Source: Batkoa obscura (Eukaryota; Entomophthoromycota; Entomophthoromycetes; Entomophthorales; Batkoaceae). Taken from it: a stretch of DNA of 27,332 nt. Position numbers and translations under genes: made by a program. Within the stretch, counting starts at the first letter, position 1, and the number at the start of each line of letters is the position of its first letter. The notes under the pieces were generated by a model. The model had not been told where the DNA came from. It searched no databases and worked only from the letters and a program-made list of their open reading frames with translations. Positions 1 to 10,123 of the stretch are shown here, one piece after another. The stretch spans positions 1 through 27,332 of the forward strand of contig JASVEC010000236.1 in NCBI GenBank assembly GCA_030770535.1. The letters run 5' to 3'.

Positions 1-7
1 AATAATT

Positions 8-702
8 ACCTTCTTTTTTTATTATTATATGAAACTCTATTAATTCATTTAATTCATTACAAAATATTTCTTTTCCTCTTTTTTTGTTAACAAATTTTAA
101 ACTAATATTAAATGCTGATGGAAAAATCCATAAATGGATTTCGTATTGATAAATTTTGTTTTATATAATTTAATAAAATATTATTAATTGGTTGATATGT
201 TATTAATTCATCAATAATTTCTTCTTTTATTAGCCATTCTAATCTTGATTTGAATTCATTAATTATTAATCGTTGATTGTTATTAAATATAGCTTCTATT
301 GCTTCATATTTTATAATCTCTTTTTGATTATTATTTGTGATTTGTTTTATTTTCTTCTAGTTTAATATCTAATGAATGTGGTAAATAAAATGTTAATTTA
401 ATTTTAGCTTTTGTATCATCATTTGAAATTAAAGGAGATTCTTCATTACCAATACTTTTTGGTGAATAATCAATTATTTGTATTATTTTTCTTTACTTTG
501 TATGATGTTGGTACTTGACTTGTTTTTAGTTCATAGTTTTGTTGACTTAAATTTGGATTATAAAAACAAAAACTTAATTGCATAAACAAAGGAGATGCTA
601 CTTTTTCTAGAAAACCATTAAATATTAAATGATTCTTTTATGTTTCTATTGTATATTGATAATGATGTGTTATTTCTTATTATTATTATTTTATTATTAT
701 TA
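8..702 (-). pseudogene. continuation of the SZT2-like gene, reading frame broken
   Basis: Downstream of the poly-Asn tract the minus strand still encodes SZT2-style sequence, but in pieces lying in different frames: 'NHLIFNGFLEKVASPLFMQL' near 640-570, 'IIDYSPKSIGNEESPLISN' near 478-420, 'IEAIFNNNQRLIINEFKSRL' near 300-240, and 'YQYEIHLWIFPSAFNISLKF' near 145-90. I count one in-frame TAA near 632 and frame changes near 750, 485, 340 and 160, against none in the preceding 4.1 kb. None is explained by a plausible GT-AG intron that keeps phase. A possible donor (GAAG|GTAATT) sits at position 9, so the gene or its relic probably runs off the left edge. Either the 3' half is decaying, or this end of the sequence carries indel errors in homopolymers. 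Confidence 0.6.
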
Positions 703-709
703 TATTGTA

Positions 710-744
<35 letters not shown>

Positions 745-792
745 TTGAATTATTATTATTGAATTATTATTATTTGAATTATTATTATTTGA
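696..792 (-). repeat. AAT microsatellite with a 15-bp variant unit
   Basis: (AAT)n with three tandem units of about 15 bp (AATTCAAATAATAAT). In the coding direction the third unit lacks one A, and here the frame switches from poly-Asn to poly-Ile. Further AAT runs that encode poly-Asn in the same gene lie near 2709-2745, 3166-3190 and 4168-4242. Confidence 0.8.
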
Positions 793-3700
793 ATTATTTT
801 CATTCTCTTTCACATTATTTAATGATTTTAAATAATAGATTAATTGTTCATTATTTGAATTATTTTGTTGATTAAATAAATTAAAATGATTATAAATTAA
901 TTTTTCAAATTTTTGTTGAAATTGTAATTCATTTTGTTGTTTTTTTAATTGATTAAAATTTCTTTTATCTTTCTCTGTTTTTAAATTTAAATAATTTGTT
1001 ATGTCAATTTCAATTTCAACTTTAAAACATAATTTTAATGCCATATTAACATCCATAATGTCCATTTTATAATTCAACAACATTGAAGAATAAATAGATT
1101 GAACAAAACATCTCCCAATAAGATTATCAAATAAACTTTGTAGTTTATGAACTTGTAAACAAATATTAGGTTGAGGTTGACTCCATTTTGTCCAGAATTC
1201 TACTCTCTCTAATTCAGTCATAATTGAAACTAATTTTTCATTTGTTGGTATAATTGGATATAAATTATTATAACATTTCTCTTTAGTAAATTGAATTTCA
1301 TTTAATTTAGATAAATTTAAACTAAATTGATTAGAATTTGTATTATTTTCTCGAATACATTCAAATGACCATAACTTTAATTTTAAACTTTCATTATTAC
1401 TTCCATTATTTTGAATATATTTTTGAAAGCTTAATAAAACATCAATAATATTGGGTACAAAAGTTAATGCAAATGAAGTAGAACTAATTAATTTAGCAAA
1501 TCCCCATTTTTGGGAGGCCATTTCAGGTGATATAATATCTAACCCTTTTAATTGGTTAACTGGTATATTACAAGGATCTTTGATTTCACCAGCTACTGCA
1601 GTATCTGTTAATTTCATTATTGAAGTTTCAATAAAAAATTGAAAAAATAAACATTGGATTGTTAATGAGTTTAAATTCATTAATTCTTCTTCAGTTAAAT
1701 TAAATTTTAATGGATAAATACTATTTTCATTTAAATTTGGTATAAAATAAGATTTGTCTTTTAAAAATGAGATATCTTTTTCTAATTCTATTAATACTTG
1801 TAAATTATATTCAAATTTGGGTATTTTATAAGTTGAAATTAATGCTACACTATTTAAAACGAGGGACCTTAATCTTAATTTATCATTTAGTAAATTCTTC
1901 TTATTTCTACAAGCTTGATGAATTAAATCAAACGATATTAAATTAGTAATAATACATTCATCTTTAGCTAAAATTTCCATTGAGGCATTTAAACTAACAT
2001 CTTCTAATTGTTCATTGTTAATAGGTTCACTCCAAATTTCACTTGTTACTTGATTGTTTTTAAAATCCTTATTGATTTTATATTGAATACCAAATTGACG
2101 ATAACTTTGTTTCCAAGGAGAATTAAATTCTTTATAAAATAAAACAGATTCATCTTCATACTCACCAATTTTAATGAAACCTTGAGATAATTTGGCTTTT
2201 AATAAAATAAAATAAACTAAATCATAAATTGAAGGTAAATTATTATTTATAAAATAATTATCTAAATTTAATTCGATTAACCATTCTTTTGTAAAATATT
2301 TCAAATATCCAATAGCAAATGAAGGTAATAAAGATTGTCGATTTAAATAACTTTCCTTTTTTGGGAATTCATTTTGAACTAACAAATTATGTAAGGGTCG
2401 TTGACAGTTTTGTATTAAATAAGATTGTTGATTTAATTTGAATTCAAATTTAATTGACAAATGTTGTTGAATTAATTTCTCTCTAATTGGATATTTAACA
2501 TTAACAAATACTAATCGTGACCATATTAATGTATTTGTAATTGATACTAATCTTAATATGCAAAAACTAGGAAATGAATGTTGACCTGTTTTATGAGCTG
2601 TTAAATATTTAATATAAGTTGTATCAGAAATAACTGAATAATTCAGGTTTTCTAAAAATAATTGTCTTAACTGTTTTAATTCTACTTTAAAATCAAATGG
2701 ATCTATATTGTTATTATTATCATTATTCTCTTTTAAATTATTATTTTGCTTTTTGATAAATAATATACTTGAATAATCATCAAATAAACCATTAGATATA
2801 AATTCTAATTTCTCATGTGCAAATGTAGACCATAATTCTTTAATTATATTAATATCAATCTTATTAACTATTTCTTTTTTAATAACCGAATCTTCTTCTT
2901 CTTCTGTTGCTGTTGGTACTGATGTTATTTCTTTAGACGCTTTAAATTGTGGTATTCTTTGAGCTAATGAACTTAATGATTTTAATGTGTCATCTGTTGC
3001 AAAGATACTTTTTAAAAATCTATAAAGATGAGTTAAACTAGAATGTAAAGCACCATTAGCACCCTTTGTTCCTTTCATTGATTCAAAATTCACAAAACTT
3101 ACAGCAAATAATGTTGATGCCAATATATTCATTTCAATTCTTATATATTTTTTGTTTTGAGTATGATTATTATTATTATTATTATTATTTGATAAATGAT
3201 GATTATTATGATTAGTTCTTAAATCAGATGGTAAATGAGCTCTAATACGATATTGAATAATAACATTAGGTAACCAAATCATAGCTAAATTAATTAATAT
3301 TTTATCTGCTTTGGATTGTTTATTTCCCGCAATACCAATTTTTTCAATAAAAAAACCTTCTCTTAATCTTGCATTTAATATGCATGAAGCTTCTAAAGGT
3401 AATGCATAATCTCTATATCTTGTTAATAAACTTTCAGTTATTGGTGGTGGTGCATGTATATTCCATGGAAATTGGATATTAATACTAGTGGGATCTTCCA
3501 TAGTTATATTAGTTCCATTATTTAATAATTTTTCTCTTGGTAAATCGGATATTCTTTCTTTACCAAAATTAACTATACTATTTCGACTTAATTGTCTATT
3601 ACGATGAAATGTTGCTTTTTGTATTAATATTAATCGATGATAAAAATTAGGATATTGAATTTTATTATTATTTTCTTTTTCTTTTTCTTTTTCTTTTCCT

Positions 3701-5315
3701 TTTCCTTTTTCTTCTTCTTCTTTTCCTTCTTCTTTTTTTCCTTCTTCTTTTTTTCCTTCTTCTTTTTTTCCTTCTTCTTCTTTTCCTTCTTCTTCTTTTC
3801 CTTCTTCTTCTTTTCCTTCTTCAATTATATTATACTTTGGACAATCTAAAGAATAAATAAATTTTCCACCAGTTGCCATAGCTAAAAATCGAAAAGATTC
3901 GTTATCTGGTACATAACCAAAGCTACTTGCTGGTGTAAAACCAAATGGATTACCTACTTGAATAGCAATTAAATGAACTCCTTCTTTAGCCATACCTCTT
4001 AATCCATAACCATAATCCATAGGTTTAAATTCTGGTACACCATCCGATATTAAAACTAAAACAGGAGCTGCATCTTGTGGCATTAGCCTTAATGTTAATA
4101 ATCCATATTCTAAAAACGAATTTTGTCCTTCTTTTTGTTGTAATAAATCTTCTAAATCATCTGGTATTATATTGTTGTCATTATTGTTATTGTTATTTAA
4201 ACTATTATTATTATTTAAATTATTATTGTTATTGTTAATCGAATCTATCGTTGTAGTTTCATTTGCCATTATATTTTGTAAATAAATAAACCATTTTTGT
4301 ATTTGATCAAATGTAGCTTTTAAATTTTCCTTGGTTACTATTATATTATGTAATAATGTTTTTATATTATCCTTTGTATTTGTATTATTATGAGTTGAAG
4401 AATTAGAATAATCCGCTAATACACTTAAATAAATTTCAGGTTTTACTTCAAAGTAGGTATTTGTTTGACTTTGTGGTATTGAAAATTTATCTAAACAACC
4501 AAATAGACAATTTTTAAATGTTTCTATGATTTCATTTACTAATACTGTTTTTCTGAAGGGATCAATTGTGGCTAATGAACTGGACATATCCAATAAAAAT
4601 ACTAACGAATATCTTTTATAAAATGTATATATTTTAGTATGTGGTAAAATCCTATAAAACCCTTCTTTTCCATCTATTGTTGACTTACTTTCTTTATCCC
4701 CTTGCTTTTCTTTTAATTTTGTTTCATTCATTTCCATTTTATTCATATCTTTATTTTGTTCCTTATCATTACCTTCTAAATCAATCCAACCTGGTTCTTT
4801 TTCATCATTAATTTCAATAACTTGTAAATGTTTATCCTGTAAATGAAAAGTATTCACATGTTAAAAGAGATAATAAATTAAAACTCATTTCTTACCTTTA
4901 AACTAAAGGGTTTAAAAGGACGAAACATATGATTGATAGCCCATAATACCCAATCACTCTTTGCTATCCTCCAACGGTTATCTACACAGATTACTAAAGA
5001 ACGAGCGTCTATGACTTTCTTTTTTGAATATTTAGTTAAATTTGTTTCATTTTTTTAAAGGTTAAACATGCTCCTTTTATACAACTAAAGTACTAAATCA
5101 ACACTTACTACACTTTCACTAATATTCCCATTCGCTCTATTGTCCTCTTTTGTTACTTCCAATCCCTTTTCACTATCTATTAAATCACTAGCGCTTCCAT
5201 TACTACTATTACCATTTTCTAATGTTATCCTTTTATCATATTGTGATTTTAATATCTGTTGAATTCCTTGTTTTCTTTTACTCTCTTTTTTTATAGCTCC
5301 TTTTTTTTCATTCAT
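703..5315 (-). CDS. SZT2: SZT2-like KICSTOR scaffold protein, N-terminal half (exons 5315-5109, 5018-4896, 4836-703)
   Basis: In animals SZT2 is the large scaffold of KICSTOR, which brings GATOR1 to the lysosome so that amino-acid loss turns TORC1 off. Exon 2 encodes RWRIAKSDWVLWAINHMF, lining up with the human N-terminal segment DYRISRNVRLAWFLNHLHQ as I recall it. Exon 3 holds a von Willebrand A-like domain with a DxSxS site (LDMSSS), the block FKVEP-like 'VKPEIYLSVLADYS', then 'VLISDGVPEF', 'SFGYVPDNESFRFLAMATGG', 'YHRLILIQ' and 'LREGFFIEKI', all in the SZT2 order. Poly-Asn runs and a (KEEEG)n tract interrupt it. The long open frame extends upstream to a GTG at 4857, but no ATG starts there; a canonical intron (GTAAG...TTTACAG) joins it in phase to exon 2. 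The exon 1/2 junction is less certain (donor GTAAGT, weak acceptor AAAAAAG), as is the ATG at 5315. Human SZT2 is about 3,400 aa; only about 1,490 codons are open here. Identity is fairly sure; the exact gene model is moderate. Confidence 0.8.
3663..3825 (-). repeat. 15-bp coding minisatellite and GA-rich tract, (KEEEG)n / (KKEEG)n then (KE)n
   Basis: Seven or so tandem 15-bp units (GAAGGAAAAGAAGAA type) encode KEEEG/KKEEG, followed by GKGKEKEKEKE. The tract lies between the vWA-like domain and the next conserved block of the SZT2-like protein, so it is a charged linker. Copy number is likely to vary between strains. Open frames on the opposite strand here are shadows of this repeat. Confidence 0.85.
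4837..4895 (-). other. intron 2 of the SZT2-like gene
   Basis: This 59-nt intron starts with GTAAG and ends with TTTACAG. A branch-like TTTTAAC lies about 25 nt before its end. It joins two phase-0 exons (…PFSLK|DKHLQV…), and the joined protein matches the SZT2 N-terminus. It has in-frame stops, so it cannot be coding. Confidence 0.8.
5019..5108 (-). other. putative intron 1 of the SZT2-like gene
   Basis: This 90-nt candidate has a consensus donor GTAAGT and a phase-0 junction linking the 69-codon N-terminal open frame to the conserved exon 2. The acceptor (TTCAAAAAAG) is not pyrimidine-rich, so the 3' boundary and even the use of exon 1 are uncertain. Confidence 0.4.
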
Positions 5316-6355
5316 TCCGTTTTTGTTGAAGAATGATTTTTCAGTTTAAAAAAATTGATTTAGTAGATGTTTGAAATATAAATTTTTAATCGTCCAATCA
5401 AAAAAATGATGATTCTAGCCGAGAAAATATCAATACCAGTATCAATGTATTCAAAGTGAAAGAAAGTAGACTAGCGAATACCTTTAAAGTTTTCCGTCTT
5501 TTGTTTTTTTGTCTTTTGTTTTTCTGTTTTCTATTAGAAACCAATAGTATTGTTATTCTCAATAACAAATATATGTTGTGAATTTAAGTAGTTTTATAGC
5601 TTGAAATTAATGACCAACAAATTCAATAAATTGTCCAATTATTGAAATTCTATTCAGCTATTTTAGTTTGAATAAGGACTAAATTGCGATAATTCTTAAA
5701 CTATTCGCCTATTGTGTTAATTTGTACTTTATGATATAAACTATTTTCCTTAAATGAACAGCTAATCAACATATGTTTACAAAACAGTAAAATCTCTTCC
5801 ATATAACCCTTTGAGTATTAAACAGCTTAAAAAAACTATGTTTGATTAAGAAATTTATTGCATATTACTTGTTAAGAGATCTATTTCTAACTCAGATTAA
5901 AGCTACTTGATTAAACAAATACTGCTACAAGCACATAGCTTCAAAAAATCATATACGAGCAATGTTCTTCACAATCGATTTTTGATTCTCGAAAAATTGA
6001 TAAGTATTGCTCATCCACGATACCCAAGTGGTTAAAGTGATTTCGAATTGCACAAAATTAATAGAAATCCTTCTATTTTTATTTTTATTTGAAAATATTA
6101 ATCTAAGTTTAGTTGGATTGATTATTACTTTTGAAATATTCAAAACCTTATACTTTTATGTATTAATTTTAAATTAAATAGGAATAAAAGTGTGTTTAAT
6201 TTGAACTTTTATTTAAATTAAAATTTCGTTTAAAAAACCTAATTCTTTTATATAAACTTGGAACTACTTTCTATTAAATATACAACTAACCTTTTAGATG
6301 TTGAATTATGAGAATTTAAAATTAATCTTGACATAAACCATAAACTAGTTGTAAA
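5316..6355. other. intergenic spacer, no gene recognised
   Basis: AT-rich spacer between the SZT2-like gene and the MCO pseudogene. The 64-codon open frame at 5949-6143 (minus) matches nothing I know and is probably chance. A short tRNA-like string near 6018-6051 is discussed among the rejected items. Confidence 0.5.
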
Positions 6356-6357
6356 AT

Positions 6358-7803
6358 TGGGCATTATACCTATACTAAAGTAGAAGATAAAAAAGAAATT
6401 TGGAATGATATAGTAAAGTTTGATCCAAGATATAAATATGATGAAGAAAGATTAGTAATGTTATCTGAATTATGGCATAAACCAAGTGATGAATTACTCA
6501 AAGGATTATTGAGTGTCCCTTTTAGATTTGTTGGTCCATCTGATAGTATTCTGACTAATGGTATGACTTATAAAGTATGGGATAATGCTGGAGCTAATAA
6601 TTCTACTGTACCATTTAATAATGGATACAATGTTATTAATGTAAAGCCAAATAAAAGATATAGATTACGTCTGATTGCTGCCAATGGACTTTCGTTCCTT
6701 AGTTTCCGTATTCCAGGACACAAGTTTACTTTAATTGAAGCCGATGGTACTATTATTGAGCCTGTTGAAGTTGATCATGTTGAAATGACTCCTGGACAAA
6801 GATATTCTGTTATTATGGAAACTAATCAACAAGTTGATAATTATTATGCTTATACTCAAGTTACTGGTGGTTCTGTAACCCCTAACAATGGTGTTGCTAT
6901 CCTTCACTATGATGGTGCTGAAAGTGCTGATGCATTAAAAAGAATATCAACTACTCCACCAACTCCTACTGGACCATTCAATCGTTGGGTAGAATCCCAA
7001 CTATTCACATCAAAATGGTATAACAAAGGACTCAGCTCTCATTATTATCCAGTTCCTAAAAAGGCAACCAAAGAAATTATATTAAATGTAATACCATCAA
7101 CTACACCTGAAGGAAATTCAATCTATACTATTAACGATGTTGTTGCAAAGCCAAGGAATTCAACTATATGGGACAATGTTGTTGCTGGACGCCACAAGCC
7201 TACTCCAGGCATCTATGAAATCACTGAAGGTGATGATGTTCAGATTGTATTGCAACATTATATGCCTGCTGGACGTGCTTGTGCAACACATCCATGGCAT
7301 TTACATGGTCACTCTTTCTTCGTTGTAGGACATGGATCTGATGTATATAACCCAGAAGTTGATAGAAAAGCTAATGATACTGAATTAGCTTCATCTGATA
7401 AAACCCCGTTATATGGTAATGTATTTTTGTGTTTAAGAATTTTACTAACAATTTTTCCACTTGATAGTGCTTAAAAGATCGAAAAAGTAATGAACCCAAA
7501 AAGAACACTCCCATATAGAGATACTTCTACCTAATATGTAAATAATATTACAAACGCTACCAAATCTTCTATTCATTAGTTGTCCGATATATTTGGCGTT
7601 AAAATTAATAATCAAAATTCAAATGAGGATTTAAAATATTACAAGTTCTCGTGTAGTTAAAGATGGAGTAGGTACCATGTAATTGATATGCTATTCGTTT
7701 TAAGTCTGATGACTTTGCCTCTTGGTATGTACATTGTCATATTACCACAAATATATTTATGATTAAACAAGTTATTGTTAATGAATCACTTAAAAATCAA
7801 TAA
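6358..7803 (+). pseudogene. 5'-truncated multicopper oxidase pseudogene (MCO-1)
   Basis: From about 6411 to 7363 this is almost identical to the intact MCO at 19295-21013 (three synonymous differences by eye). It therefore keeps a 338-codon open frame from an internal Met at 6458 to 7474. It lacks the first cupredoxin domain with its HWHG and HAH copper motifs, a signal peptide and a promoter. The HPWHLHGH motif is present. At 7411-7516 a short transposon copy interrupts it, and the open frame ends inside that insertion. Beyond it, 7517-7803 still aligns with the last MCO segment (for example 'TGCTATTCGTTTTAAG' and the terminal ...AAATCAATAA) but has many substitutions and broken frames; the fourth copper motif (HCH) is barely recognisable. 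Left of 6411 similarity fades. It cannot make a working oxidase. Confidence 0.9.
7411..7516 (+). mobile_element. 105-bp MITE-like element, copy A (inside MCO-1)
   Basis: Ends ATATGGTAATGT...ACACTCCCATAT. The flanks read CCGTT before and AGAGATAC after. Removing the insert gives CCG TTA TAT AGA GAT AC, which lines up with the codons P-I-Y-R-D-T of the intact MCOs. The insertion site was therefore TA or ATAT, duplicated on insertion. Confidence 0.85.
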
Positions 7804-8329
7804 ACCAAATATTTTTGTTCTTTAATCAAAATAAAATTTTATAGATTTTCAAATTATTTTTTATTCTTTAGTTGAATATAAATTATTTGGTTTTTTTCAT
7901 CAGCTTATAGAAAACAATATTTATCGAATATCATATACACGTTATACTCATACATCATTGTATGTATAGTAAATACTTTAGATATTATATGTAGAAACTA
8001 ATACAAGCATTTTTAATAAAACAAGAATGAGTATTAATCAACTATAATCATCTATTTTGTTTAGACCTTATCTAAAAAAAGGATGGACAACTAATAAGTA
8101 ACCATAATTTCAATAAAAGAGCTAATAAACACAGGTATTAACTTAAATAGTCTACCTTTACCTTCCAACAATTCATTTTGTTTAAATTATTCCAAATAGG
8201 ATATTTTTTATTATACGAGTAATAGTACTATCTCAACACTTTTTGATTACTCATTCCAAAAATGATATGATTTATTAAAGACAATAAAAATCCAAGATGA
8301 AGTAAAACTGAAGTTTGTTTAACAGAAAA
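7804..8329. other. spacer, no gene recognised
   Basis: AT-rich DNA downstream of the MCO pseudogene; I see no coding, RNA or repeat signal in it. Confidence 0.4.
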
Positions 8330-8464
8330 GAAGTATAGACAGAGGGTTAGAAGAAAGATTTAAAAAATGGAAAACGTTTAAAATAGAGCCATCAAAGGTC
8401 AATCCAAATTTTAGTGAGACTCTAGTTGCTTTTTATTGGGTTTAGTCTTATGGAAGGGATACTT

Positions 8465-8485
8465 GATCTCCTCTACAAGGAGATC
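8465..8485. repeat. perfect 8-bp hairpin
   Basis: GATCTCCT, loop CTACA, then AGGAGATC. It lies within the possible relic gene. Function unknown; it may be chance. Confidence 0.4.
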
Positions 8486-8685
8486 TTTCATTCTACCATT
8501 ATGACTTTGAAAGAAGGCAATATCGCAATTGAACTATAATGCATATATATTGTTATTTTAAATTTTATTTAAAAAATTAGACCTTAGTGTGCTACGTAAT
8601 TTGCGATAGAATTTAAATAATAGAAATATGAAATTTCATACCAAACAAAGTGAAATTTCTATACTTAATAATTAATATATAAGCT

Positions 8686-8784
8686 TATGGTGATGTGTTT
8701 TTAAGAATTTTACTAACAGTTTTTCCGCTCAAGTAGTGCCTAAAAAAAGGAAAAAGTGATGAGACTAAAAAAACACCCCTTTAT
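8686..8784 (+). mobile_element. MITE-like element, copy B
   Basis: TATGGTGATGTG at the left and ACACCCCTTTAT at the right, with the family core AAGAATTTTACTAACA and TTTTCCGCTCAAGTAGTGCC. Slightly shorter and more diverged than copies E-G. Confidence 0.75.
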
Positions 8785-9060
8785 TTTTTTGAGAAAAAAT
8801 TCTTGAAAGAGCGAAGTCCCCAAATGGATATTTTATTAAATAAGAAAATTGAACAAAAGAATGAAGAGTCCATAGAAGAAGGATCTCAGAGTCTTTCTTA
8901 TTATAGCTCAACCTTGATACTTTGAAACTGAAGCCATCACCCCAAGCAATGTGTCATTCTATAAAAAGATATAAAGTGAAGAGATTTATAGGTTTATCAA
9001 CAAACGAAAGCTTGGAATGATGCCTACAAATAGATTAAGGAGTAGACAGGGAGAATGTGT

Positions 9061-10120
9061 AAGCTTGTTTAAATAAAAAAAGCTTTGAATAAAATAATAA
9101 AATAGTATAAATTAAATAAACTATCTATTTTAACACAAGAATTTCTATATTTCTTTATTTCACGAGTTTTTACTGACCCAAATTAAAAAAATATTCTCAA
9201 ATAATGAAAAAAAGATATTTCCATATTTAGTAATAAAAAAATTAATTGAAGTATCATTTTTACTCCTTGCCTAATTTAATCCTTTAGCTAATTAAAGTAT
9301 GCTTTCCATAGCATAAAATGTATTACTTATGATATTGAGAAGTTACAAATTATTAATGTATCTTATTGAATTCAAAAATAATTCTCATATTAATGTATTA
9401 AGTTTGTTGCTACTACTTCAACAATCGTAGTTAAACTTTGAGTTATTTTTAGAAAATAAATAAAAATTATTGTTGGTATAGTTACTATATTCGAGTTTGG
9501 AAAAATTTATTGAGAAAAACTTCTTTTAGTATCTGCCACTAGGGTTTGAAAATTTTAAGTTACTTCCTTATAGTGTCATTAGGTATAGAGTAATTGCTAT
9601 AAACCAGTTTTTGACCTTTAATACAGGAACTTTATAGAAGCATATAACAGGCTAAAACCATTATTAACAAGATACTTTTTTTAAAATATATAGTTGTTAA
9701 GAAAGTAACCTGGATAAATTTAAAATTAAAATTCTATAAAATTATGATAGATAAGGCTAATAGATTTAAGCTTACTTATCCTACCAATACATTATGTTTG
9801 ACTAATAGATAAAGATGATGTCGTTACTATATAACTTTTTAAATTAATAAAGCGTTTCTAATTTATTGTATAATTAATTGATATAATTAATTGCTAAATT
9901 AATCAACTAATTTCACTTAATGATTTAATTCTAGATATTGGCTTAGTTTACCTTATTTAGATAATAGCAAGTAAAAGGGTTTAATATATTAAAATCAAAT
10001 ATATAGTTTATTAGTTTATTAGTTTATTAGTTTATTAGTAACATATAACAAATTTATCAAGAAGTATTTATTTATATCTAAGTTAGAAGTGAGATGAAGC
10101 GTTTAATAAGCTAATAATAA
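9061..10120. other. spacer downstream of the minus-strand homeodomain gene
   Basis: AT-rich and without recognisable genes. It contains the 8-bp tandem repeat at 10005-10038. Confidence 0.4.
10005..10038. repeat. 8-bp tandem repeat, AGTTTATT x 4
   Basis: Four exact contiguous copies of AGTTTATT and a partial fifth, about 85 bp beyond the stop codon of the homeodomain gene. Confidence 0.85.
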
Positions 10121-10123
10121 AAA

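Larger units (their letters stand above)
8330..9060 (+). pseudogene. possible relic of an unknown gene, split by a MITE copy
   Basis: Base composition is less AT-rich than the surrounding spacer. Two plus-strand stretches read as protein-like with few stops: about 8350-8530 (includes FKKWKTFKIEPSKVNPNF and GDLSFYHYDFERRQYRN) and about 8800-9020 (includes KERSPQMDILLNKKIEQKN, then in another frame LKLKPSPQAMCHSIKRYKV). A MITE copy lies between them at 8686-8784. I recognise no family. It may be an old gene remnant or chance. Confidence 0.3.

Noticed and set aside
3630-3849. Lys/Glu-rich and Phe/Ser-rich small open frames over the GA-rich tract
   Set aside because: They are other-frame and opposite-strand readings of the KEEEG minisatellite in the SZT2-like exon.
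4837-4857. start of the SZT2-like long frame at 4857
   Set aside because: The codon there is GTG, and the canonical intron 4837-4895 joins the frame to conserved upstream exon sequence, so translation does not begin here.
6018-6051. tRNA-like string (TACCCAAGTGGTTAAAG followed by GATTTCGAATTGC)
   Set aside because: It looks like a D-arm and a T-arm with box A- and box B-like parts, but there is no anticodon arm between them and no acceptor stem pairing. At best it is a worn tRNA or SINE fragment.
5949-6143. 64-codon minus-strand open frame
   Set aside because: No recognisable domain, no neighbouring exon and composition like the spacer; probably chance.
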